Of a DNA stretch of 64,000 bases, positions 15,886-23,851 are shown one piece after another. The notes under the pieces were generated by a model, which saw only the letters and a list, made by a program, of their open reading frames with translations, did not search any database and was not told the DNA's origin. Origin of the DNA: Mariluticola halotolerans (GTDB taxonomy: Bacteria; Pseudomonadota; Alphaproteobacteria; Rhizobiales; Devosiaceae); assembly GCF_021611515.1 (NCBI RefSeq), contig NZ_CP090960.1, positions 2,170,001-2,234,000 on the forward strand, written 5' to 3'. The position numbers were made by a program, and so were the translations under genes. The first letter of the stretch is position 1, and every line of letters starts with the position of its first letter.

Positions 15886-16515
15886 TCAGTCGATTGCCGG
15901 TTTCTGCGTGGCCCGGCGCCAGTAATTGCGCAGCTTGTTGCGAATGGTGCGAATGGAGATGCCAAGGGTTTTCGCCGCATGGGTGCGATTGCCCTGACAA
16001 TGGCGCAGGGTCTGCAATATCAGGAGACGCTCGACATCTTCCACCGATTGCCCCACCAGCGTGCGCACCGCCATGCCTGCCGTGTGCGGCGCCAGAAAGC
16101 GGGTGCCGGCAGAAAGATGGCAGATCACATGATCGAGCAAACGCTCGTCGCTGGCGGTCACCACCAGCACACCGGATTCGGGGCCCTTTTCCTGAAAAGT
16201 GAACAGGCCGCTTTCGGGATCGATCATGATCACGGCATCGTCGCCGATCAAAAGTTGCGGGGTCTGCGGTTCGGCATCGATCACAAAGGGCAGCTTGTCC
16301 TCGGGATAGGCCCGATCGGCGAACAGGGTTTGCAGTTCGGCCAGCAAGCCATCGAGCCGCGCCAGTTGCAGATTATTGTCCAGCACAGGCGGCGTTTGCC
16401 GCCGGCCAAAAGTCCGGCTGCGTGCGGGGTCATTGGCCGCACGTCCGGGCTTGGCAATACCGGCACGTCCGGCTCTCAATCCATAGGACCCGAACAGCGT
16501 GGCACTCCCGCTCAT
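15886..16515 (-). CDS. Fis-type helix-turn-helix regulator without AAA+ domain (FlbD-like C-terminus)
   Basis: I start this 209-aa protein at the ATG at 16513-16515 (MSGSATLFGSYGLRAGRAG); the frame upstream is Cys/Arg-rich and probably non-coding. Residues 1-60 are basic and probably disordered. Residues about 60-150 form a domain I cannot place (LLIGDDAVIMIDPESGLFTF, LLDHVICHLSAGTRF). The C-terminus, VGQSVEDVERLLILQTLRH followed by CQGNRTHAAKTLGISIRTI and RNKL, is a Fis-type DNA-binding domain close to that of FlbD/NtrC activators. The sigma-54-interacting GAFTGA ATPase is absent. It follows the secreted-protein genes on the same strand, so it may regulate the locus. Confidence 0.75.
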   Translation of the reverse strand: MSGSATLFGSYGLRAGRAGIAKPGRAANDPARSRTFGRRQTPPVLDNNLQLARLDGLLAELQTLFADRAYPEDKLPFVIDAEPQTPQLLIGDDAVIMIDPESGLFTFQEKGPESGVLVVTASDERLLDHVICHLSAGTRFLAPHTAGMAVRTLVGQSVEDVERLLILQTLRHCQGNRTHAAKTLGISIRTIRNKLRNYWRRATQKPAID

Positions 16516-16648
16516 TTCAGCCCCCACGCCCGCAGATATGCAGCTTGCACGGCGACAGGATACGCTATGAATTCCGGCATGCTGACGTCTCCTTGTCGTT
16601 GGTTGCGCAAAAGTGATTTTCAGACACGGATTGTTTCTCAGAACGCAC

Positions 16649-16680
16649 GGCGGCACCGGGAGTTAGGGAACGGTGCCGCC
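16649..16680 (-). terminator. Strong hairpin at the end of the hfa-like gene cluster
   Basis: GGCGGCACCG (16649-16658) pairs perfectly with CGGTGCCGCC (16671-16680). It lies 36 bases beyond the stop of the second 240-aa secreted-protein gene and before the Fis-type gene. A T-run is lacking, so it could also be a partial terminator or processing-stable 3' end. Confidence 0.55.
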
Positions 16681-16715
16681 GCACGATTGGAGGGTGCTGC
16701 CTCCGTTTCAGGCGC

Positions 16716-17438
16716 TTAAGGGATCGGGATCACCGGAACAGCAAGGCCGACATTGGCGGTGAAGTTGTTGGCAACCGCCGTCGCCTTCGAGCTGACGACC
16801 GGGGCAGGCAAGAGACCGAGACCGATAAAGCCGGTATTCAGTACGCCCGAGACATCCGAGGTCGCAGTTGCCGCGATCAGTGCGGACTGCTCGTTATTGC
16901 CGATAGCCAGCGCGTTTTGCGGATCCAGATAGGCCACATCAACCGACAGGCTGTTGCCCACGGCCGTGGCCGCACTGTCAACGCTTGCATTGACGATGGT
17001 TGTTGCCGTCGAATCGGCATTGATCAACGCTGCCGTTACCGGGTCGAGACCGGTCAGGGTCTGCAGCGAATCGTACTGGATTGAGACATCTGCCGTCAGC
17101 GAGGCGCTGTTGCCCATGGCCTGCCCGCCAACTTCAACGATCGCCAGGTCGGCTGCCGGGAATGGCAGGATTGCCGCCAGGTCAGGCGTCATGACAATGT
17201 CGGTAGCAATGCCGCTCGCGCTGACATCACCGAGCGCTGACTGAAGGTTTTCAGCCTGATTGATCCCGGTTGGGACAAGGATCGTGTCGGCCACAACACT
17301 GGTATCGACAGCACTGGTGACGGTCGCCGTCCAGTCCCACTGAACCGAGTCAAAGGCTTGTGCCGAAGCCCCAAGGGCGATTGACAGAGCCATGGCACTC
17401 GACCCGGTCACCAGAAGTTTGAATAGTTCACGCGTCAT
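16716..17438 (-). CDS. Secreted repeat protein, copy 2 (possibly HfaD-like or curlin-like)
   Basis: The 240-aa protein starts at ATG 17436-17438 (MTRELFKLLVTGSSAMALS), behind GAGGAAAAACC. It has a signal peptide ending ASAQA-FD. The mature protein is rich in Ala, Val, Ser, Thr and Asn, almost without Lys or Cys, and carries irregular repeats with Gly-Asn: GQAMGNSASLTADVS, TAVGNSLSVDVAYLD, ALAIGNNEQSALIA, TAVANNFTANVG. This is the composition of secreted beta-rich subunits. It is a paralog of the product of 18179-18901, sharing long identical blocks such as SIQYDSLQTLTGLDP and YLDPQNALAIGNN. The family was not recognised with certainty. The CsgG/HfaB-like secretion lipoprotein is encoded in the same cluster. 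Confidence 0.75.
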   Translation of the reverse strand: MTRELFKLLVTGSSAMALSIALGASAQAFDSVQWDWTATVTSAVDTSVVADTILVPTGINQAENLQSALGDVSASGIATDIVMTPDLAAILPFPAADLAIVEVGGQAMGNSASLTADVSIQYDSLQTLTGLDPVTAALINADSTATTIVNASVDSAATAVGNSLSVDVAYLDPQNALAIGNNEQSALIAATATSDVSGVLNTGFIGLGLLPAPVVSSKATAVANNFTANVGLAVPVIPIP

Positions 17439-17605
17439 TGGTTTTTCCTCAATTTGAGCCCTCAATAATGTCCCTGCCGGATTGGCAGTACCTGGCCCCC
17501 AATGGCAGGACCCTAGGCAGCGGCTGAAGCGGCTGGCAGGCACGCTTCGGGCCGGTTTGGCGCTGTACTGCAACGGCTCTTTTTTGCCGCACAAACACCG
17601 AATTC
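17439..17605 (-). pseudogene. Remnant of the 3' end of the hfaB-like gene
   Basis: This gap before copy 2 aligns with the last 186 bases of the hfaB-like gene (18891-19076). Shared stretches include CGTCATTGG, then TTTGAGCC, then ATTGGCA (in hfaB TTGGCA), and at the far end CTGCAA-GGCTC-TTTTT and CGAATTC. The translated scrap KKEPLQ corresponds to KNEPLQ of HfaB. The segment is a few bases shorter than its source, so its frame is shifted and it is non-coding. It shows that copies 1 and 2 arose by a tandem duplication that carried along the tail of hfaB. Confidence 0.7.
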
Positions 17606-17657
17606 TTTCTGGCTGGCGGCGGATACAGCGCCCAAGGGCGCGCCATCACACCAGCCT

Positions 17658-18059
17658 TCAATAGCCCTCGTTCAAAACCTGCGAGAGAGCATTGGAATCG
17701 CCATTACTGGTCTGGTGGTTCTCGGTCATGATTAGACCCTCAGCACCATCGCCGAGTTCCATGGTGATCTGCTGCCAATTGCCCACCGCGTAGGAGAAGG
17801 AATTGATAGTGATGGGTGAGCCGTAGGCCGCCCCTACAACCAGCGCGCCGATGAGTTCCTGATTGCCGGCATCGTGGGCCTGCTGATAGGCCAGCGCGGT
17901 TTCGCGATTGCGTGGCTCGAAATCCCATGAATGAGGCCCGAGCAAAGTTTCCCGATCCCATGCATGCGCCGGCATCGCAGTGCCGAACAGGGTCAGCGTT
18001 GTCATCAGGCTGGCGGCCAATAAACGCGCGGTAGCGCGGGGTGCATAAATCTGGGTCAT
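17658..18059 (-). CDS. HfaA-like secreted protein (curlin-related)
   Basis: The 133-aa protein starts at either of two ATGs six bases apart; I prefer 18057-18059 because AGGA stands eight bases upstream of it. The signal peptide ends near PAHA-WD. Two features recall holdfast-anchor protein HfaA and curli subunits: SYAVGNWQQITMELGDG, then ENHQTSNGDSNALSQVLN near the C-terminus (Gln/Asn pattern with GN and NGD turns). It lies between the two 240-aa paralogs and downstream of the hfaB-like gene. It is probably exported through that CsgG-like channel as a surface amyloid or anchor subunit. Identification is by motif pattern, so moderately sure. Confidence 0.65.
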   Translation of the reverse strand: MTQIYAPRATARLLAASLMTTLTLFGTAMPAHAWDRETLLGPHSWDFEPRNRETALAYQQAHDAGNQELIGALVVGAAYGSPITINSFSYAVGNWQQITMELGDGAEGLIMTENHQTSNGDSNALSQVLNEGY

Positions 18060-18178
18060 TTCCATTTTCCTGCCGGATCACCGGGTTATGTTGGGTTCGC
18101 AAAATGGGCGGCGGATCCGGTTTTTTGGGGGGACGAACCCGCCGCTCGCTCGGGAGGTACTGCCTCCGATCCTGACGT

Positions 18179-18901
18179 TTACGGCACGGGTACCGGGGGA
18201 ACGCCCACGGCCACATTGGCCGTAAAGTTGTTGGCCACCGCCGTCGCTTTCGAACTGACAACCGGGATTGGCAAGGTGCCCAGCGCGCCAAAACCGAGAA
18301 GGTTCACACCATCAACGGTGGAAGTGGCACTCGCATTGATGAGGGCGTTCTGGACATTGTTGCCGATGGCCAGCGCGTTCTGCGGATCGAGATAGGCAAG
18401 ATCGACAGAAAGGCTGTTGCCAACCGACGTCGCCGCGCTGTCGACCGCGGCGTTGTCAATTCCGGATGCCAGCGAGGTCGATGTGATATTGGCGGCCGTT
18501 GCCGGATCCAGACCTGTCAAGGTCTGAAGCGAATCGTACTGGATCGACACATCAGCGGTGATCGAGGCACTGTTGCCCATGGCCTGGCCGCCGACTTCAA
18601 CGACAGGCAGATCGTCAATCGGATAGGGCAGAATGACACTCAGGTCCGGTACAACGGCAATATTGGTTGCAATACCGTCTGCCGTTACATCACCCAGAGC
18701 CTCCTGGAGATTTTCGGCCTGGTTGATACCGGTCGGTGCGAGGATGGTGTCAGCGACAACACTGGTATCGATTACCGTCGTGACTAAGGCAGTCCAGTCC
18801 CATTGAACCGTATCAAACGCCTGAGCCGAAGCCCCCAGTGCCAAAGTCATGGCCAGGGCGCTGCTGCCCGCGACCAGTGTCTTGTATAGTTCACGCGTCA
18901 T
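18179..18901 (-). CDS. Secreted repeat protein, copy 1 (possibly HfaD-like or curlin-like)
   Basis: The 240-aa paralog of the protein at 16716-17438 has the same signal peptide layout (MTRELYKTLVAGSSALAMT, ending ASAQA-FD) and the same irregular Gly-Asn repeats: GQAMGNSASITADVS, TSVGNSLSVDLAYLD, ALAIGNNVQNALIN, TAVANNFTANVA. Its ATG (18899-18901) lies inside the last codons of the hfaB-like gene, an 11-base overlap that implies translational coupling with the secretion lipoprotein. After the stop, CGGAGGCAG and a GCGGCGG segment recur behind copy 2, so the duplicated unit extends past both ends of the gene. Differences between the copies fall mostly in residues 60-80 and 130-150. Confidence 0.8.
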   Translation of the reverse strand: MTRELYKTLVAGSSALAMTLALGASAQAFDTVQWDWTALVTTVIDTSVVADTILAPTGINQAENLQEALGDVTADGIATNIAVVPDLSVILPYPIDDLPVVEVGGQAMGNSASITADVSIQYDSLQTLTGLDPATAANITSTSLASGIDNAAVDSAATSVGNSLSVDLAYLDPQNALAIGNNVQNALINASATSTVDGVNLLGFGALGTLPIPVVSSKATAVANNFTANVAVGVPPVPVP

Positions 18902-19790
18902 TGGATTTTTCCTTGGTTTGAGCCGTCGAGAGTGTGTCCATGCCTGGTTGGCAATGGCGGGCTTTCACCGCAGGAAAGCCCAGGCCTTCGGTCAGAATCT
19001 GGTAGGTGGCCAGTTCTGCGACCGATCTGACGCCAAGCTGCAATGGCTCGTTTTTCACAGCGCCGGCGTCGAATTCGACAAGATTGTGATCAAAGAAGCG
19101 GTAGACCCCGCCTTCCACTTCGTGGCCGACGATCTGCTTCTGAAGGCTGGTGACATAGATGGTCTTGAAGGTGCGCACATCGACAACGCGGACATCGAGG
19201 CCGACATTGATCACCGCCGAGCGCACCCCGGCGCCGACACCGGCGACGTAAAGGCGGGCACCGCCACTCACAATATTGTAATTGAGTTCGGTCAGCGCCC
19301 CGAGCACCATGAAGTCGGCGGGCTGCACAGACATGGGCCGTGTGCGGCTTTTGATGGCCCGCTGCTCAATCAGCTTCTGCTCGGCAAGGCCGACGCCCAT
19401 GTCCAGCCGCTCGGTCAGCCCGACCTGTTTGGTCTTGTAAAAGGCACTGATCATCATTTCCGATACGCCCTGGGTCAGGGCGGTGCTGTCGGAATGGCCG
19501 TCATAGGATTTCTGGCCGGTCTTGTCGGCGATCTGGCCGATGGCAAAGACTGGCTTGTGGGCGCTTTTGCGCAATGACAGCTCTGTGAGGCAGGCCGAAT
19601 AGGGCGTGTCATTGCTATTGACCGGCGAGCCGGTGGCCGGCTGGATGTGCCGTCCCGAGGTATAGGCGGCATTGGTGCAGCCTGAGAGTATGGTTCCCGC
19701 CATCAGGGCTGCCAGCGCCAAGGCCGTGCGGCGCTTGCCTGCACCCTTTTTGGCATGGATATCCCGAGCTGTCTGATTTTCAAGTCGCAT
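18891..19790 (-). CDS. hfaB: CsgG/HfaB-like outer-membrane secretion lipoprotein
   Basis: I start this 299-aa protein at the ATG at 19788-19790 (MRLENQTARDIHAKKGAGK), because GGGGG stands just upstream and this gives a lipoprotein signal with lipobox LSGC (about residues 36-39). The mature part is a CsgG family domain: FAIGQIADKTGQ, STALTQGVSEMMISAFYKT, PADFMVLGALTELNYNI, VINVGLDVRVVDVRTFKTI. CsgG forms the outer-membrane channel for curli subunits, and the homologue HfaB acts with HfaA and HfaD in attaching Caulobacter holdfast. It is first in the cluster with the HfaA-like and 240-aa secreted proteins, its probable substrates. Confidence 0.88.
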   Translation of the reverse strand: MRLENQTARDIHAKKGAGKRRTALALAALMAGTILSGCTNAAYTSGRHIQPATGSPVNSNDTPYSACLTELSLRKSAHKPVFAIGQIADKTGQKSYDGHSDSTALTQGVSEMMISAFYKTKQVGLTERLDMGVGLAEQKLIEQRAIKSRTRPMSVQPADFMVLGALTELNYNIVSGGARLYVAGVGAGVRSAVINVGLDVRVVDVRTFKTIYVTSLQKQIVGHEVEGGVYRFFDHNLVEFDAGAVKNEPLQLGVRSVAELATYQILTEGLGFPAVKARHCQPGMDTLSTAQTKEKSNDA

Positions 19791-20025
19791 ACTTGCCCCC
19801 TTCGGCTTCTGGACGACGCCGGACAAATCGCCGCCGCAGTAACGTTGACCTAAGGTCGGGGGTGACAGGCCAGAAGTCTAACAAGCATAGGGGTAGTATT
19901 GCGCGCGATAGATCAGATTATATTCTCGAATTTTCGCGGGGATTTCTTTCCGGATACAGGGATGCACAAAAGTATATCTCGCCTAGCCCGAAGCAATCGC
20001 TTCAACGTCAAGGGGTTATTAACCT

Positions 20026-20643
20026 TTAGAGCAGCAGGCCGATATCTTTGGCGATCATGGCGGCATGGGTGCGGTTGCGGGCACCCAGTTTGCGGCTGAG
20101 GGTTTTTACGTGCAGCTTGACGGTCACTTCACGCAGGTCGAGCTGCAGGCCGATCTCCTTGTTTGAGCGTCCGGCATATAGCCCGCTGAGCACTTCGAGT
20201 TCCCGCTCGGTCAGGTTGCGGCGACGCACCGCCTCGACCCCCTGTTCCTCAGCGGCCATGAAGCTGACGGGGACGTAAATCTCCCCGGAAGCCATGAAGC
20301 TGACCGCATGGACCATGGATTTGGCCTTTACCGTTTTCGGCAGAAATCCGGCAGCGCCCGCGGCAAGCGCCTTTTCGGCAATAGCCTTGCTGGCCACGCC
20401 GGAAATGAGGGCGACCGGCTGACCCTGACCGGCCTCAATGACACGGGTCAGCCCCTCCAGTTCATTCATGCCCGGCATGCTGTAATCGAGCAGGACCAGA
20501 TCAAAGGCATCCTCGACCTGCATCAGGTCCAGCACCTCATCGAGCGTGCTGGCGGCGAGAACCTGACAATCCGCCTCCCGCGTCAGCAATTCCCCGATCA
20601 TATCCCGCACCAGGTCGTGGTCATCGGCAATCAAAATCCGCAT
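20026..20643 (-). CDS. NarL/LuxR family response regulator
   Basis: The 205-aa protein has a receiver domain (1-120: ADDHD acidic pocket at 6-10, phosphoacceptor Asp53 in LLDYSMPG, Lys103 in FLPKTVKAK) and a C-terminal LuxR-type helix-turn-helix (about 140-205: LTERELEVLSGLYAGRSNK, then HVKTLSRKLGARNRTHA). It lies 235 bases upstream of the hfaB-like gene on the same strand and is divergent, across 195 AT-rich bases, from the small secreted protein and the hybrid kinase. The arrangement suggests it is the output of that kinase and may control the surface-protein cluster; this is inferred from position only. Confidence 0.88.
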   Translation of the reverse strand: MRILIADDHDLVRDMIGELLTREADCQVLAASTLDEVLDLMQVEDAFDLVLLDYSMPGMNELEGLTRVIEAGQGQPVALISGVASKAIAEKALAAGAAGFLPKTVKAKSMVHAVSFMASGEIYVPVSFMAAEEQGVEAVRRRNLTERELEVLSGLYAGRSNKEIGLQLDLREVTVKLHVKTLSRKLGARNRTHAAMIAKDIGLLL

Positions 20644-20838
20644 GGCGTCCCCCTGTCATGAGGGGGATAACCTAACAGTCACAGACATTTCCAAAAAGAT
20701 CGTATTTATATGTAACCGCATACCCCGATATACGTAAGAATACAAAATAGCATCTCCAGAATACATGGTCTATTTTGTTTTCATACTATAGATTTTTATG
20801 GACACAATTCTTGCATCGCATCAGGGATGGTCGAGATA

Positions 20839-21240
20839 ATGCGTCGAATAGTTACATTTCATGTCTACGGCATTCTCGCCCTGTCCCTGGTCGGGATGGG
20901 GCACGCGGCTGGCGGCGAGGCCGGGCGCACAGATCCCTGGTCAGCCGAAAGCCGGTATTTTCCCGGCACTGCCGGCATGCCGGAGAAACCCATAAAACCA
21001 AACTGGGAGGCAGGGCCGGACAGCGTGATCCACGCCGACTTGCTGGGTGCAATGCAATGTCTCGCCCCTGCGCACATTGAAACTGTTGACGGCACTCGTC
21101 ATTTCCATCGCAGCTGGCCCTATTTCGATACCAGCCGCCGCCCGCATGTAAACACCGCTCCTCCCATCCCGCCCCGCGCGACACCGGTCGTGGTGCGCAT
21201 TGTCTGGCAGAACAAAACCCGTCGACGCGGCATGCACTAG
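20839..21240 (+). CDS. Small secreted protein of unknown function
   Basis: The 133-aa product has an N-terminal signal peptide (MRRIVTFHVYGILALSLVG, cleaved near GHA-AG). The mature part has no recognised domain; it is rich in Pro, His and Arg, with WSAESRYFPG, a single Cys in GAMQCLAPAHIET, and a basic C-terminus. I start at the ATG at 20839, as the ATG at 20827 lacks room for a ribosome site. It ends one base before the start of the hybrid kinase gene, so they are co-transcribed. That context suggests a periplasmic partner of the kinase sensor domain, but nothing in the sequence shows it. Confidence 0.6.
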   Translation: MRRIVTFHVYGILALSLVGMGHAAGGEAGRTDPWSAESRYFPGTAGMPEKPIKPNWEAGPDSVIHADLLGAMQCLAPAHIETVDGTRHFHRSWPYFDTSRRPHVNTAPPIPPRATPVVVRIVWQNKTRRRGMH

Positions 21241-21241
21241 C

Positions 21242-23851
21242 ATGGATAGCGGGGGCCACGGGCAGTCGACAATAGTTGATAAAAACGGCCGGGGCTTTGC
21301 GCCGTTCCGTATCGGCAATTTTGTGCTGGCACTGGCCGTGGCGACAGTGCTGGGCCTCAGTCTCGTCGGCACGATGGTCATGGGGCGGCTGATCGAGTTT
21401 GAGCGGGCACAGTCAGCGATCACCGACTGGCCCCTGTCGCAGCTGGAAGTCGGCATGATCGCCCTGATCGAGGCCAGCCAGGATCCATCAGGTGACCCCA
21501 CCCGGTTTCGCGACCGGTTTCATACCTATCTGGGGCAGATCGAGATGCTGCGCAAAAGCCCACTCTGGGGGGTGGTTGCCGAGGAGGGGCGGATGCAGGC
21601 CCAGCTGGCCACGCTCAAATCGGGGCTTCATGCGCTGACCTCGCTGGTTGATGGACCGGAAGCGGCTTTGCGCGCCTCCCGCCCCTATCTTGTCCCCCGG
21701 CTTGAAGACATGCGCGAGGAAGCCCGCCAGATCGCCATGACCGGCATGAACCTGTCCACACTCGCATCGGATTACCGGCAGGAGAGAGTGCTCTCCCTGG
21801 TGCGGCTGATGGTGGTGGGCGCGCTGGCGCTGATCGTGGTTCTGGCGCTGTCGTTTTATGCCCTTGCCCGGCAATACCGGCTGGCGCTGGCCAATGCCGC
21901 CGATGCCAATCAATCCAACCTGCGTCTCAAAAGCACGATCAATACCGCGCTGGATGCCATTATTGTCTGCGACGCGGACAAGACCATTATCGGGTTCAAT
22001 CCGGCGGCGGTTGCCGTGTTCGGCCACGACCGGCACCAGGCGATCGGCATGCCGTTTGATGCCTTGTTTGCCAGCCCGGAAGATGACGCGGACCGGCAAT
22101 GGCCCATCCATGTGCTGGAAGGCGCACGGACGCATGCCGGGGGTGGCAGCGGCCGCATTGAAATGGAGGCCGTGCGCCGCAGTGGCGACAGGTTCGCCGT
22201 CGAGGTTTCGGTGGGCATGGTCAAAACGCCCGCCGGCCCGCTCTATAATGTGTTCATGCGCGACATATCCGAACAGAAGCGGATCAGCGAGGCGCTCGCG
22301 GAAGCCTATGATGTGGCCCTTAAATCGGGGCGGGCACGTTCCAATTTCCTGACGGTGATGAGCCATGAAATGCGCACGGCGCTGAACGGGGTCATCGGGG
22401 TGCTGGAACTGCTGCAAACCACGCGGCTGAACAAGCGGCAAAGCCGCTATACCGAGATCGCCGCCCGTTCGAGCGATATTTTATTGCGGCACATCAATGA
22501 TGTGCTCGATATCGCCATGGTCTCGGCGGGCAAGCTTGTGGTGCAGCCAAAGCCGTTCGACCTGCCGACATTGCTGGGCGAGGTTATTGATATCCAGCAA
22601 CCGGCGGCCCTGGCCCAGAAGGATGCCGTCACGCTGGAGATCGATCCGGCGATTGGCGGCATCAATGGTGACAGGATGCGCATTGAACAGGTCTTGCTCA
22701 ACCTTTTGAGCAATGCCATCAAGTTCACGCGCAATGGCAAGGTCGTCGTCGAAGCCGGCCTGATCGAACGGCGCGGGGCGACACCGCTGCTGGAACTGGC
22801 CGTAAGGGACAGCGGCTGCGGCATTGCCCCCTCGGATCAGGAACGGATTTTCGAGGAATTTGTCGCGCTCGATGCGGCCCCGAAAACCACCATATCCGGC
22901 TCCGGGCTGGGCTTGAGCATTTGCCGGCACATTGCCCGGGCGATGCGCGGGGAGATGGGGGTTACCAGCACGCCGGGCACGGGCAGCCGCTTCTGGCTGC
23001 GCCTGCCCTATTCGCCCGCCAGAGCCGAACTCATCGCGCCGCCCGCCCCTATAGCCGCCCCCCTGCCCCTGTTGCACCATGCGCCGGATGTGCTGGTGAT
23101 CGAGGATAATTGCATTGCCCGGTTCGTCGCCCGGCATATGCTGGATGAAGCGGGCTGCCAGACAAGCGAAGCCAGCACGGGGCGGGAGGGTATCGCCCTT
23201 GCCGCCAAGCACCGGTTTGACCTGATCCTGATGGATATCAACATGCCCGGGCTTGATGGGCGGGAGACGTGCCGGGCCATTCGCCGGGGACAGGGGCAAT
23301 CCAGCGCAAGCCCGATTGTGGGGCTGACGGCCCATGCCATGCCAGCCGACCACCAGAATTTTATCGATGCGGGCATGCTGATGTGCCTCACCAAACCCTT
23401 GCGCCGCCGCGATGTGGAACATGTGCTCTCGGTGGTGCGCGAACAGGCCAAGCCGCTCGACACACCCATATCAAGGGCACCGGCGCCTGCGCAAAAAGTG
23501 CTCGACCGGACGGTGCTGGCGGAACTGGGCGATATTTTCCCCGCCCCGGTTCTCTCGGACAGGGCCGCGGATTTCACCCGCCAGATCGATGCCATGCTCA
23601 GCCGGATTTCAGCAGCCATTGCCGCAGACGAAACACAAGAGGCGGCAGATATTGCGCATAATCTTGCCGGGGCCTGTGCGGTGTTCGGCGCGCTGACCCT
23701 GCGCGAAAAACTGCTCGGTTTTGTCGCCGCCTGCAAAACGGGCAGCATCCCCGAACAGCGGGCCTTGCATGCAGCCCTCGCTCCTGCTGCCAGCGCCGCA
23801 CAGGGCGAGCTGGATCACTATATGCGTCAGTTCACCCTGGTCGATGCCTAG
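21242..23851 (+). CDS. Hybrid sensor histidine kinase with PAS, receiver and Hpt domains
   Basis: The 869-aa membrane kinase (start ATG 21242, two bases after the previous stop) has TM1 at about 25-47, a periplasmic helical sensor of about 135 residues, and TM2 at about 187-209. PAS covers about 228-350. The HisKA box SHEMRTALNGVIG has His375. The ATPase domain has NLLSNAIKF, DSGCGIA and GSGLGLSI. The receiver has Asp665 in LILMDINMPG, and the C-terminal Hpt has His806 in IAHNLAGACAVFG. All phosphorelay residues are present, so it is a complete phosphorelay protein. Its likely partner is the divergent NarL-type regulator. The signal sensed is unknown. Confidence 0.9.
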   Translation: MDSGGHGQSTIVDKNGRGFAPFRIGNFVLALAVATVLGLSLVGTMVMGRLIEFERAQSAITDWPLSQLEVGMIALIEASQDPSGDPTRFRDRFHTYLGQIEMLRKSPLWGVVAEEGRMQAQLATLKSGLHALTSLVDGPEAALRASRPYLVPRLEDMREEARQIAMTGMNLSTLASDYRQERVLSLVRLMVVGALALIVVLALSFYALARQYRLALANAADANQSNLRLKSTINTALDAIIVCDADKTIIGFNPAAVAVFGHDRHQAIGMPFDALFASPEDDADRQWPIHVLEGARTHAGGGSGRIEMEAVRRSGDRFAVEVSVGMVKTPAGPLYNVFMRDISEQKRISEALAEAYDVALKSGRARSNFLTVMSHEMRTALNGVIGVLELLQTTRLNKRQSRYTEIAARSSDILLRHINDVLDIAMVSAGKLVVQPKPFDLPTLLGEVIDIQQPAALAQKDAVTLEIDPAIGGINGDRMRIEQVLLNLLSNAIKFTRNGKVVVEAGLIERRGATPLLELAVRDSGCGIAPSDQERIFEEFVALDAAPKTTISGSGLGLSICRHIARAMRGEMGVTSTPGTGSRFWLRLPYSPARAELIAPPAPIAAPLPLLHHAPDVLVIEDNCIARFVARHMLDEAGCQTSEASTGREGIALAAKHRFDLILMDINMPGLDGRETCRAIRRGQGQSSASPIVGLTAHAMPADHQNFIDAGMLMCLTKPLRRRDVEHVLSVVREQAKPLDTPISRAPAPAQKVLDRTVLAELGDIFPAPVLSDRAADFTRQIDAMLSRISAAIAADETQEAADIAHNLAGACAVFGALTLREKLLGFVAACKTGSIPEQRALHAALAPAASAAQGELDHYMRQFTLVDA

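Noticed and set aside
19791-19826. Longer start for the hfaB-like gene at 19826
   Set aside because: It adds 12 residues before the signal peptide and has no ribosome site, whereas the ATG at 19790 has GGGGG just upstream.
20799-20815. Sigma-54-like promoter TGGACACAATTCTTGCA before the small secreted protein
   Set aside because: The GG and GC elements are 11 rather than 10 bases apart, and sigma-54 promoters rarely tolerate that. The match is probably chance.
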